A stretch of 64,000 nt of DNA from Nocardia brasiliensis ATCC 700358. GTDB taxonomy: Bacteria > Actinomycetota > Actinomycetes > Mycobacteriales > Mycobacteriaceae. The notes beneath the pieces were generated by a model that ran no database searches, was not told the DNA's origin, and was given only the letters and a program-made list of their open reading frames with translations. Below are positions 1-8,103 of this stretch, in pieces. Positions within the stretch are counted from its first letter, which is position 1. Each line of letters begins with the position of its first letter. The DNA is taken from assembly GCF_000250675.2 (NCBI RefSeq), contig NC_018681.1:7378001-7442000 (forward strand), in the 5' to 3' direction. The position numbers and the translations under genes are program-made.

Positions 1-1095
1 CAGCCGGTTGCCGTCCGAGGTGCTGAGCACCGTCACCGAGGTCGCGGCGCACTGGCCGTTCGTGTAGGCCTCGTCGAGGCTGTACAGCAGCCTGCCCAGA
101 TCGCGACCACGGGCGATGTAGGCGATCGTCACATCCTTCGGGGTCGAGCAGACCCGCTTGGCGGTCTGCGGCACGGTGCTCGGTTCGCTGGTGTCGAACT
201 TGACCTCCAGCACATTGCCGCCGTACTGGCGCTGGAAGAACGGCAGGGTGGTGCAGGTGTACGGGTCCGAACCGCCGATCGGCACCATGATGAAGTCCGG
301 CCGGACCGGCGAGACCGCACCGAGCGCCTGCACCTGCACGGCGACCCGGAACGCCACGCGATAGAAGTAGTCCCGCGCGATGCCGCGCGGATAGGTGATG
401 TCCCGATCGCAGCTGTCGAACTCGGGATTGTCGGCGCGCGAACCGTCCTGATCGAAACCCTCGGCGGTCACCACGTCGGAGACCATCGGGATCTTCGCCG
501 CGGCAAGCACATCCGCGACCTCGGCGGTGGTCTGGTCGCTGAGGCCGATGCCCGCCACGGCGACCACGTCGGACCGGTCCGCGAGGGCACGCGCGACCGC
601 GAGCGGGTCGCCGTCGCCGGCGTAGTCGCCGAGCTGACCCACGACCAGTCGCATGGGGTGCAGGCAACCGGTGCCGTTGGCCCGGCGCTGCCCGGCCGCC
701 ATACCCTCCAACTCGTGGACCGCCCTGCTGCCCGCCAGCTCGTCGGTCATCGTGAGCAGCACCCCGACGGTCGCCGGGGTACCCGGGCACTCCTTGTCCG
801 CGGCGCGATTCTGCCGATCGATCACCGCCAGCACCGGCGCGAACGCATCGAGCTCGAAAGCGTAAGGGCCCTCGGACAATCCGACGCAGTGCCGGCCCGC
901 CTGCCAGGCCGCGCCGTCCGGCGTCCAGCCCGCGTTGCAGGTGAACGCGTGCTGCAACCCTACCCGGAAGGCGAACCCGGCACCGCAGAGCACGAGCAGC
1001 GCGGCGACGAGCCCCAGTCGCACCCAGTCCGTCCACGGGCGCGGAAACGGCCGCTCCGGTCTCGGAAAGATGCCTAGCCGATATCGCGATGCCAC
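1..1095 (-). CDS. Membrane-anchored periplasmic-binding-protein-like receptor (3' end outside window)
   Basis: The visible 365 codons begin at a GTG with a GAAGGAG ribosome site 7 nt upstream; the C terminus lies beyond the left edge. After a short basic N terminus (about residues 1-20) comes one hydrophobic helix (RLGLVAALLVLCGAGFAF) and then an extracytoplasmic domain. That domain resembles type 1 periplasmic binding proteins and receptor ligand-binding regions: a VGVLLT start, VVAVAGIGLSDQT, then AKIPMVSDV near the middle. There is no lipobox and no transporter permease beside it, so an uncleaved anchor rather than a free binding protein seems likely. It starts 25 nt after the stop of the upstream ATPase gene and is almost certainly cotranscribed with it. 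Ligand unknown. It could be a sensory receptor working with that ATPase (inference). Confidence 0.7.
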   Translation of the reverse strand, partial: MASRYRLGIFPRPERPFPRPWTDWVRLGLVAALLVLCGAGFAFRVGLQHAFTCNAGWTPDGAAWQAGRHCVGLSEGPYAFELDAFAPVLAVIDRQNRAADKECPGTPATVGVLLTMTDELAGSRAVHELEGMAAGQRRANGTGCLHPMRLVVGQLGDYAGDGDPLAVARALADRSDVVAVAGIGLSDQTTAEVADVLAAAKIPMVSDVVTAEGFDQDGSRADNPEFDSCDRDITYPRGIARDYFYRVAFRVAVQVQALGAVSPVRPDFIMVPIGGSDPYTCTTLPFFQRQYGGNVLEVKFDTSEPSTVPQTAKRVCSTPKDVTIAYIARGRDLGRLLYSLDEAYTNGQCAATSVTVLSTSDGNRL

Positions 1096-1120
1096 GAAAG
1101 GTCTCCTTCTGCCGCGCAGG

Positions 1121-3058
1121 TCATTCGAATTGGTCGGCGAGCCTGCGATAGCGATTGGCGCGCAACAGGAACGGGCCGTCCGCCGGAACGTGCTCGGCCA
1201 ATTGCTCGTAGCTGTGCGCGATTCGGCGGCACAGCTCCGCCTTCAGCTCCAGCGGGGTGCCGATATCGGACTCGAACGCGGGCACCAGCGCGATCAGGAC
1301 CCCGATATGCGCGCCCGGGGTGCGGGCGCGGGCGGAGCTGTCCACGAGCGGCCCGTCCCGTCGTACCGGATCGGGCAGTTCGACGACGGCGTCGAACAAC
1401 GTCAGCCACTCCGGCGCGGACAGCTCCGGCAGCAGCGTGGTGAGTTCGTCCACCACCGCCCCGCGGCCGTTCAGCAGGCGGGCGTGCGCCAGCCGGCCCC
1501 CTCGATCCCCGGCGGCGACGTGCTCGAGCAGCGTGCCGAGTACGCGTTCGACACCGGGGCCCTCTTCCGGGCGGGTGCGGGCCACCAGCGCACGGAGCCC
1601 GAGCAGGCGCAGCAGCGGCGGGAGCCGCTCCGGGCCGCCCGGTGTCGTGGCCGTCCACAACGAGCGGGACTTGAACAGGATGGAATCGTGCTCGACGCCG
1701 GGCGGCAGCAGACCGACCAGGGTGAGCGCCTCCGCTTTGTGCCGCGCGGCCGAAACCGTGATCAACGCGGCGGCCAGCTCGCGACGGACCAGTTTGCGCA
1801 CGCTCAGGCCACGGCCGAAGATCCGCAGCAGGTACTGCTCGACGGTGACGCCGGGCTCCGGGCCCGGACTGCGCAACAGGCCGTCGAGATTCGTCAGGTG
1901 CTGCGGCTCCTCCTTGATCAGCCGCAGTACGAGCGCCGTCGCCGCGGGGTGACCTCGGGTGAGCCGGTAGACCGTGTGGCCGATGTTCTCCGACTGGTAC
2001 AGGTCGACGTCCTTGGCCATCAGCCGGACATCGTGCTCGCTCAGCTCGGGCAACCGCACCCGCGCCCAGCGCGGCCCGACCAGCACCTGGGACGCCGCGT
2101 CGAGCGGCTCCGACCACACCGCGGGGGCGGGCACCAGGCCGGCCAGTTCGTCGACCAGGACACCGGAGCTCGCGGCCACGATCGTCAGCGGGTCCGGCAG
2201 CTCGGCGCCGGTGGCGGCGATCGAACGCCGCACGCGCAGCACAGAACTGAGAAACGGGGTGGCGGCCTGCGCGTCGGCGTCGTCGATCAGCACGAAGACG
2301 TTCGAGGTGCGCCGCTTGACCTTGGCAACGCTGAGCCGCAGGTCGGCGAGCAACGCGCCGACCAGCACGTCGTCCACGTCGCGGCGGACCCGAGGATCGA
2401 GGCTTCTGGCGTTGTTGCTCAGCCCGATCAGCGCGCGCTCGGCGTCGAGCCGCAGGTCCAGATCCTGATGACCGAACCACGCGGCCTTCGGTCCCCAGGT
2501 GACCCGGCCGAGCAGCCGGCCGCCCAGCAACCGGCCCACCACCGCGTCGGAGACCGTATTGGCCACGGCGGGCGCGATCACGTCGACGCCGGGCACCTTG
2601 ATATTGGCGGCCAGCGAACCGGCCAGGTTGATCATGTTCTGGACGAAGCCGACCAGTGCGGCACGGCGTTGATACCGGTTGAGCAGCAACCGCAGCCGGG
2701 TCAACTGCTCGTCCGGGGGCAGCTCGCCGAAGTTCTCGGCGATGACGATCTGCGCGATCACCAACCGGGGGAACGCGACCGCGTAGCCGGGAATGTCGAC
2801 GCTGAGGCCGAGCATGACGGCGGCCAGCACGGTGCGCACCGGATTGTTCAGATCGAACGGTTGCTCCAGCGGCCGGACCAGCACCGAGGGCGTATGCCCC
2901 TGCCATTTGGCCAGCGCCTTGCCCAACACGGCGCTACGGCCGGAACCGCCACATCCCTCCAGCACCAGCACAGGTTTCGGCGGTGCCGCCACCTCACCGG
3001 CGGATACCTCGACCAATCGGTCGATCAATTCGAGTAAATCGGTGCGCCCCACAAACAC
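1121..3058 (-). CDS. Large P-loop ATPase with variant Walker A, possibly STAND-like
   Basis: About 645 aa. A GTG start at 3058 is preferred because GGAGG lies 9 nt upstream; an in-frame ATG at 3097 would add 13 residues but has no ribosome site. The N terminus (VFVGRTDLLELI) is typical of ATPases of the AAA/STAND type. Walker A is GCGGSGRS at about residues 35-42, with Arg where Lys is expected, and a Walker-B-like VFVLIDDADA sits at about 252-261. The C-terminal half is Leu/Ala/Arg-rich and helical, and could be a winged-helix or repeat region, but no known domain is recognised. It is followed 25 nt downstream by a membrane-anchored binding-protein-like gene. Function unknown; the pair suggests signal sensing coupled to a nucleotide switch, which is inference. 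Confidence 0.65.
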   Translation of the reverse strand: MFVGRTDLLELIDRLVEVSAGEVAAPPKPVLVLEGCGGSGRSAVLGKALAKWQGHTPSVLVRPLEQPFDLNNPVRTVLAAVMLGLSVDIPGYAVAFPRLVIAQIVIAENFGELPPDEQLTRLRLLLNRYQRRAALVGFVQNMINLAGSLAANIKVPGVDVIAPAVANTVSDAVVGRLLGGRLLGRVTWGPKAAWFGHQDLDLRLDAERALIGLSNNARSLDPRVRRDVDDVLVGALLADLRLSVAKVKRRTSNVFVLIDDADAQAATPFLSSVLRVRRSIAATGAELPDPLTIVAASSGVLVDELAGLVPAPAVWSEPLDAASQVLVGPRWARVRLPELSEHDVRLMAKDVDLYQSENIGHTVYRLTRGHPAATALVLRLIKEEPQHLTNLDGLLRSPGPEPGVTVEQYLLRIFGRGLSVRKLVRRELAAALITVSAARHKAEALTLVGLLPPGVEHDSILFKSRSLWTATTPGGPERLPPLLRLLGLRALVARTRPEEGPGVERVLGTLLEHVAAGDRGGRLAHARLLNGRGAVVDELTTLLPELSAPEWLTLFDAVVELPDPVRRDGPLVDSSARARTPGAHIGVLIALVPAFESDIGTPLELKAELCRRIAHSYEQLAEHVPADGPFLLRANRYRRLADQFE

Positions 3059-3199
3059 CAAGCATCGCCTCCCACGGCTTGGCTGCCACCATAACAATCG
3101 GCCACCGGCGCAACAACCGTATTCAGCTCTTGGACAACGGAATTAGGGGATAAAAGCAAACCGGAAGCAGGTACTGATTCCGAACGAACCGACCGGCTC

Positions 3200-4513
3200 C
3201 TATTCGCGGGCCGCCCGGATCGGCCGCGCGAACAGCATGCGCCCGAGCAAGCGGGCGAAATCCAGGTGCCCGGTGAGCGCCCGCCGCGACAACACCAACG
3301 ACCAGGAGGTCTCGGTGCCCGCCGCGGGCACCGCGCGCCGCGCGAGCCGGTCGCCGAGCCAGTCGAGCATGACCGGCACAGCCGAGAACTGCAGCAGCAG
3401 ATGGGTGCTCAGCCTGTCGCGCAGGTACCGGACGTGCGCACCGGCCGCGGTGTAGCGGGCGACCAGCGCGTCGACCTCGGCGACGGCGATGACCTCGTCG
3501 TACACGCCCTGCACCACGAGCAGCGGCATGGCGGGCGCCCGCGCGCCGGGTTCGATGTCGGCGAGCACCGCGCGCAGCGCCGGTGCGGCCAGCAGCGTCG
3601 CGAGACCACCGCGGCAGTGCTTGCCGATATCGCGGCGGGCGAAGCGGTACAGCAGCGGGAACGTCGCGGTGGTCTCGGTCGCCGCGAGCCAGGCCAGGTA
3701 CCGCGCGTCCAGCTGGGCACGCAGCAGACGATCGAGTTCCGGGTAGGCGCGCCGCAGTCCCGCGGTGAAGACCGCGGCGAAGCCGGCGAACAGTCCGCCG
3801 TTGAGCCGCACGAAGGCCTTGGCCGGGTCGCCGACCGGCGAGGCCGCCACCGCACCCACCAGCGTCAGCTCCGGCGCGTACTCCGCCGCCGATTCAGCGG
3901 CCCACGCCGTGGCCAGGCCACCGCCCGAATACCCCCACAGCGCGATGGGCGTGCTCGACGTCAGGCCGAGCGGCGCGAAAGCCAGCGCGGCTCGAATGCC
4001 GTCGAGCGCACGGTATCCGGGCTCGCGCGCCACCCCGAAGCGGCCCGCCGTGCCGCCGTGATCGGGCACCGACACGGCCCAGCCGCGGGTCAGCGCGGCG
4101 GCGATGAGCGGCAACTCCAATTGCGGGATCGAGCCGGCCGCGCGGGCCCCGCGCCGCAACGCGTAGGAGGGCAGGCATTTCGAGGCGACGGCGTCGATCG
4201 CGCACTGGAACGACACCAGCGGCCGCGCCGCGGCCGGGTCGGCGCCCCAAGGCAACAGCACTGTGGTGACCGCCACCTCGGGGACGCCGTGCAGATCGCA
4301 GGTCCGATAGAGCAGCTGCCAGGCCGGAATACGCTGCCGGACAAGGCCGAACAGCGCGAGTTCGACCGCCCTGGCGCGCACCACCGCACCGGGCGGCAGC
4401 GGATCCAGTGCCGGCGGCGGCGCGTAGAACGGATCGACCTCGGGCAGCAGCGGAAAGTCGGTGCGCGACGCGACGACCGGACCGGTCAGGCCGCGCACGG
4501 GATCGGCACTCAT
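3200..4513 (-). CDS. Secretory-lipase (LIP) family alpha/beta hydrolase
   Basis: 437 aa from an ATG with AGGAAG 8 nt upstream; an upstream in-frame start would add 24 residues without a better ribosome site. The nucleophile elbow is GYSGGG in the middle of the protein, with an Asp in GVYDEVI and a His in STHLLL near the end, giving a plausible Ser-Asp-His triad. The arrangement and length match the LIP-type triacylglycerol lipase family that is common in mycolic-acid actinomycetes. No clear signal peptide is seen at the chosen start, which is unusual for the family, so the enzyme may be cytoplasmic or exported without a classical signal. A second, unrelated lipase lies upstream on the same strand, 151 nt away. 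Likely role: hydrolysis of acylglycerols or other esters. Confidence 0.8.
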   Translation of the reverse strand: MSADPVRGLTGPVVASRTDFPLLPEVDPFYAPPPALDPLPPGAVVRARAVELALFGLVRQRIPAWQLLYRTCDLHGVPEVAVTTVLLPWGADPAAARPLVSFQCAIDAVASKCLPSYALRRGARAAGSIPQLELPLIAAALTRGWAVSVPDHGGTAGRFGVAREPGYRALDGIRAALAFAPLGLTSSTPIALWGYSGGGLATAWAAESAAEYAPELTLVGAVAASPVGDPAKAFVRLNGGLFAGFAAVFTAGLRRAYPELDRLLRAQLDARYLAWLAATETTATFPLLYRFARRDIGKHCRGGLATLLAAPALRAVLADIEPGARAPAMPLLVVQGVYDEVIAVAEVDALVARYTAAGAHVRYLRDRLSTHLLLQFSAVPVMLDWLGDRLARRAVPAAGTETSWSLVLSRRALTGHLDFARLLGRMLFARPIRAARE

Positions 4514-4664
4514 GGGCTCTGCTTCCTCTCGATCGGCTCGTCGCGCCATCGGTGCCGCGCCCTGTCCTGCGGCCAACCCAACCACGGCGCGACGCGGAAA
4601 TGAATTGGTGCGGAAAACAATTCGCGCTGCCCGCTTTTCTCCGCCGCGGGTAGTGACAGCGCGG

Positions 4665-5807
4665 TCAGAAACTGCCCCCGCCGCCGATCAGCCAAGGATT
4701 GAAGGTGCATTCGAGATTCGGCGAGGCGACCGGATCGAGCGCGCGTAGCACGATCGAGGCCGCGCGCGGGGAGTACATGAGCGTGAGGTGATCGGACATG
4801 TCCTGCTCGCAGCCGTCCTGCAACGTGATGTTGTGCACCGTGGCGTCGACGCCCGCCCGCAGGAAGGTCCAGTCGTACGGATTCATCACCTGGTCGAAAC
4901 GCGAACCGACCGAGGTGTATTCGACGCCGGGAACGGTGTCGCCCATGGCGTTCAACGTGGCATAGAACGGAGAACCCACGGCCTGTTGGATGTTGGCGAA
5001 GCCGACCAGGGGCTCGTAGAAGCCGAGGATGTCCACGCCGAGGTTGTTGATCATCCGGCCCAGCGTGGCGAGGCCGAGCAGCGAGGTGCCGTGGTGGGTG
5101 GCGCCGAAACTGACCAGCTTGCGCACCTTCGGCGCACCGCCCTCGAACTTGAGGTATTGGTCGGCCACCGTGCCGCCCTGCGAATGCGCGACGATGTCCA
5201 CCGTTTCCGCGCCCGTGGCCGCCTGCACCCGGTCGACGAATCGGCTCAGCTGCCGCGCGGAATCCTCCATCCGGCCGACTCCGTACCGACCGGGCAGCAC
5301 CGGCCCGAGACCACCACCCGCCAGCAGGCCGGAGCGACCGAAATTGAAGGCGAACACGCAATATCCGGCGCGGGCCAGGCGCGGCGCGAGGTAGGCGAAG
5401 CTGTCGTAGGCATTGAGCCAGGTGCCGTGCAGCAGCACCACCGGCCGCGGGTGTGCGGCGCTCGGCTGACAATCCCAGCGGTTCGCGCCCGGCGGTGCGG
5501 CATCCGGATGAGTCAACCCGTAGGCGAAAGCGCTTAGGTAGGAGGACATTTCCGGCCCCTCGCCGAACACGTCCGACGCGTGACTGAGCCCTGCGCTGCT
5601 TCCGGTGTCCAGGACGGCTCGCGGCTGCCTGCCGTCCGCCGCCGGTGCCAGCCCGGCGTCGATCGCCGCCACGAGAGCCGATCCGGCCGGGTCACCGCCC
5701 GGATCACCGCTCGCCGCACCGGAACCGAGCAGCGTGGCGACGGTCAAACCCGCGGTGAGGGCGGCGCCGAACAGGGCGCGCAGGGCGCTGTGCGTCATTG
5801 CAAGCAT
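4665..5807 (-). CDS. Secreted triacylglycerol lipase/esterase, class 2 type
   Basis: 380 aa (377 if the second Met at 5798 is used; neither has a strong ribosome site). The N terminus is a signal peptide (ALRALFGAALTAGLTVATLL followed by Ala/Gly-rich cleavage-type sequence). An oxyanion-hole motif VVLLHGTW and the nucleophile motif AHSQGG are clear, and DGCEQDMSDHLTLMY near the C terminus can supply the catalytic His. This is the domain plan of exported class 2 lipases of actinomycetes, which act on extracellular lipids or polyesters. The gene is divergent from the PucR-type regulator at 6036, so the 228-nt gap between them holds both promoters and the regulator could control it (inference only). 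Confidence 0.85.
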   Translation of the reverse strand: MLAMTHSALRALFGAALTAGLTVATLLGSGAASGDPGGDPAGSALVAAIDAGLAPAADGRQPRAVLDTGSSAGLSHASDVFGEGPEMSSYLSAFAYGLTHPDAAPPGANRWDCQPSAAHPRPVVLLHGTWLNAYDSFAYLAPRLARAGYCVFAFNFGRSGLLAGGGLGPVLPGRYGVGRMEDSARQLSRFVDRVQAATGAETVDIVAHSQGGTVADQYLKFEGGAPKVRKLVSFGATHHGTSLLGLATLGRMINNLGVDILGFYEPLVGFANIQQAVGSPFYATLNAMGDTVPGVEYTSVGSRFDQVMNPYDWTFLRAGVDATVHNITLQDGCEQDMSDHLTLMYSPRAASIVLRALDPVASPNLECTFNPWLIGGGGSF

Positions 5808-6035
5808 GTCAATTCACATTCCCATCAAACGATTTCGCGCTCCGTACGCGAATCGGCGACACCACTGTGATGCGGGTCATATCGGAGACGTGATCGAATC
5901 TATGGCGGTGGCCGCCGCGATGTCACTGCACGCCGGCGAGAACAATCGGACGGCGAAATTGTTGCGCGCACCAAAGTTTCGCCCGATGTGCCGGTTGTCT
6001 TGCCGCACAAACCTGTCGTTGGAAACAATCGGCAC

Positions 6036-7301
6036 ATGTCCGCCATCCTTTCGCCGCCGACCGATCGCGCCCCGCTGGTGACCCGGCTGCTCACTCGCTG
6101 GCCGCAGATCTCCGAGCGCATGCTGGCCGCCGGACTCGGCACCACCGCGCCCACGGCGGATCTGCCGGAAGGACATTTCACCGCCGAGGTGCTGCCCGCG
6201 ATCTACGCGTGCGGCCGAGCCGTCCTGCAGGCCATCGGCGAACAGCGGGAGTTCACCAGAGCCGAGGTGGCGGCGTTCGTCGCGCCGGTCGCCCAGCGGC
6301 ACGCGGAAGACCGTATTCCGTTGTCGCTGTTGATCGAAGCGATGCACGGCTCCGCCCAGTCGGTGCTGCACGAGGCGGCGGCCATGGCGGGCGCCGCCGA
6401 ACTGGCCGAGTTGGTCGTCGTCGGCAGCAGGCTGCTCGAACTGCTGATGCACATCAACATCACCGTCGTCGAGACCTACGCCGAGGTCGAACAATCCATC
6501 TATCACACCGAGCGCGAGGCTCGCCGCGCCCTGTGCGCGGCACTGCTCGGCGGGCTACCCGCCGAAGAACTAGCCGCGCGCGCCGATACCGCGCTCGCGG
6601 AGCGATACACGGTGCTGGCCATCCACATCCGCCACGAAGAACACCCCGGCGCGGTCGCCGGGCTCATCAGCAGGCGGCGGATCAGAATTCTGCAGCGCAC
6701 CCTGGACGCGCTCGCGGGCACCACGGCACTGGCCACCTTCGACGGCTCGACCGGCATCGCCCTGTTACCCACCGGCACCGAGCACGATCCCGCCGAACAG
6801 CCCTACGAACAGCTCGCGGCAGAACTCGCCGGGCACTTCGGCGTCGCGGTGTTCGTCACCGAATATCGTTGCGTCGCCAGGGAATCGGTACCGCAGATCG
6901 CGCGCGAAGCCACCGAACTCGCCGAATTGGCCCGCCTGCTCGGGCGACCGGCCGGCTGCTATCGCCTCGATGATCTGCTACTGGAATATCAACTCACCCG
7001 CCCCGGCCCGGCCCGGGATCGATTGGCCGAGCGGATCACGCCGATCCTGGACAGTCCCCACCTCATCGAAGCCCTCGACGCGCATCTGCGGCACGGCACC
7101 GACCGCAAGACCGCGGCGGCGGGCATCCACATCCACCCCAATACCTTCAGTTACCGCCTGCGCCGCGTCGCCGACCTCACCGGCATCGATCCCGGCGACC
7201 CCGACGGATCGCGACTGCTCGCCGCGGCGGCGCTGATCCATCGCCTGTTCCCGGCGGCCGACGCGAACGCCGCGACGCCGCCGGGACAGCACCTCGCCTA
7301 G
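6036..7301 (+). CDS. PucR/CdaR-type transcriptional regulator
   Basis: 421 aa from ATG (MSAILSPP). An N-terminal helical domain of the RsbR-N type covers about residues 10-160, a central sensor-like region follows, and the C terminus carries the PucR helix-turn-helix: LRHGTDRKTAAAGIHIHPNT then FSYRLRRVADLTGIDP. This three-part plan is that of the CdaR/PucR regulators found in many copies in Nocardia and mycobacteria. The effector is unknown. It is divergent from the secreted lipase at 4665-5807 and its stop codon overlaps the stop of a tiny convergent ORF. An ORF-extending upstream ATG exists at 5988 but lies in the intergenic promoter zone and is less likely. Confidence 0.85.
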   Translation: MSAILSPPTDRAPLVTRLLTRWPQISERMLAAGLGTTAPTADLPEGHFTAEVLPAIYACGRAVLQAIGEQREFTRAEVAAFVAPVAQRHAEDRIPLSLLIEAMHGSAQSVLHEAAAMAGAAELAELVVVGSRLLELLMHINITVVETYAEVEQSIYHTEREARRALCAALLGGLPAEELAARADTALAERYTVLAIHIRHEEHPGAVAGLISRRRIRILQRTLDALAGTTALATFDGSTGIALLPTGTEHDPAEQPYEQLAAELAGHFGVAVFVTEYRCVARESVPQIAREATELAELARLLGRPAGCYRLDDLLLEYQLTRPGPARDRLAERITPILDSPHLIEALDAHLRHGTDRKTAAAGIHIHPNTFSYRLRRVADLTGIDPGDPDGSRLLAAAALIHRLFPAADANAATPPGQHLA

Positions 7302-7402
7302 ATGACGTGCCAGGCCTGCAGCAGGTAGGTGATGTTGGCGGCAATGGACGTGACTACGTTCGCCAGATTCAACGCGGACGAACCCAGATCGATAAGCGGC
7401 AC
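7298..7402 (-). CDS. Candidate 34-aa hydrophobic/amphipathic small protein
   Basis: A GTG start with GGAGGA 6 nt upstream opens a 34-codon frame ending in TAG that overlaps the stop of the convergent PucR gene. The peptide starts MPLIDLGSSALNLANVV and continues TSIAANITYLLQAWHVI: no charge apart from one Asp and one His, and long enough for one helix. The strong ribosome site and sensible composition argue for a real gene that length filters miss. Tiny channel-forming peptides without signal sequences (PorA/PorH) are known in Corynebacterium, and the look is similar, but I see no direct sequence match. It may equally be a small membrane regulator. Function unknown. Confidence 0.5.
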   Translation of the reverse strand: MPLIDLGSSALNLANVVTSIAANITYLLQAWHVI

Positions 7403-7673
7403 CGAAATTCCTCCATCAGATGGGACTGCGAAATCCCCTTCAATGTAGTGATCGACGGTGGCGTACGCGCTGCTCGAGCGGTGCTGGACCGTCCGGCACG
7501 CACGCGGTCATCCCATGAAAAGGCATGCCCGGACGGCGGTTTCGGCACACCTGGCGGGCAATGGCCATGCGGCCGCTGTGAGGGAGTTCACCGCGGTTCT
7601 CGTCACAGTGGCCACAGCAGGCCCATTCCGGAGATATCGGTCGCGTCCCGCCGCTGCGGCAACTGATCCTTGA
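7403..7673. other. Intergenic region between small ORF and mod operon
   Basis: About 270 nt without a convincing gene. It must contain the promoter of the 34-aa ORF (reading left). Several short frames exist, one plus-strand frame starting near 7516 encoding an Arg/Ala-rich peptide, but none has a ribosome site or a protein-like composition. Confidence 0.5.
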
Positions 7674-7697
7674 TTTCCGCAGATGCGGAAATATACT
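7670..7697 (+). promoter_or_regulatory. mod operon promoter with palindromic operator in its spacer
   Basis: A -35-like TTGATT (7670-7675) and a -10 TATACT (7692-7697) are 16 nt apart. Filling the spacer is a perfect inverted repeat TTTCCGCA-GA-TGCGGAAA at 7674-7691. The -10 ends 7 nt before the GTG of the regulator gene, so the transcript would be leaderless or nearly so. A protein bound to this palindrome would sit directly in the core promoter. The first gene of the operon encodes an HTH protein with a molybdate-binding-type TOBE domain, the natural candidate to bind here (inference). Confidence 0.65.
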
Positions 7698-7704
7698 GCC
7701 CTCT

Positions 7705-8103
7705 GTGTCGAATTTGCGGATCAGCGAGGTGGCGGTGCTGGCGGGTGTCAGCGACGACACCGTGCGCCGGTGGATCGATCAGGGCAAGCTGACCGCGATT
7801 CAGCTCGGCAACGGGCGCAAGGGCGTCCGCGGCCGGGAGCTGGCCGAGTTCCTCCAGGCCACCGCCGAGACGCCGGAACCGGGTGTCACCGTCGCCGCCT
7901 CCGCGCGCAACCGCCTGCGCGGCATCGTGACCCGGGTGGTCAAGGACACCGTGATGGCGCAGGTCGAAATGCAGGCGGGTCCGTTCCGGCTGGTCTCGCT
8001 GCTGAGCCGCGAATCCGTCGACGAGCTCGGGCTCGAGGTCGGCAGCGTCGCGGTGGCCTCGGTCAAATCGACGCACGTCGTAGTGGAGATCCCGGAAAGT
8101 TGA
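7705..8103 (+). CDS. HTH-TOBE molybdate-responsive regulator
   Basis: 132 aa, GTG start. Residues 1-50 form a MerR/excisionase-type helix-turn-helix (LRISEVAVLAGVSDDTVRRW, then IDQGKL). Residues 65-130 form a TOBE/Mop domain (SARNRLRGIVTRVVKDTVMA, ending VKSTHVVVEIPES), the oxyanion-binding fold of molbindins and ModE. It is the first gene of the mod operon and overlaps modA by 1 nt, so a role as molybdate or tungstate sensor controlling its own operon is likely. It is not a classical ModE, which has a larger winged helix and two TOBE units; this short architecture is common in actinomycetes. The palindrome just upstream is its probable operator. Confidence 0.82.
   Translation: MSNLRISEVAVLAGVSDDTVRRWIDQGKLTAIQLGNGRKGVRGRELAEFLQATAETPEPGVTVAASARNRLRGIVTRVVKDTVMAQVEMQAGPFRLVSLLSRESVDELGLEVGSVAVASVKSTHVVVEIPES

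Noticed and set aside
935..3037. 700-codon open frame on the plus strand
   Set aside because: It is antisense to the ATPase and binding-protein genes, rich in Arg/Gln/Gly with no domain; a high-GC frame shadow.
7458..7673. Short plus-strand ORF before the mod promoter
   Set aside because: No ribosome site, Arg/Ala-rich composition and overlap with the promoter region.
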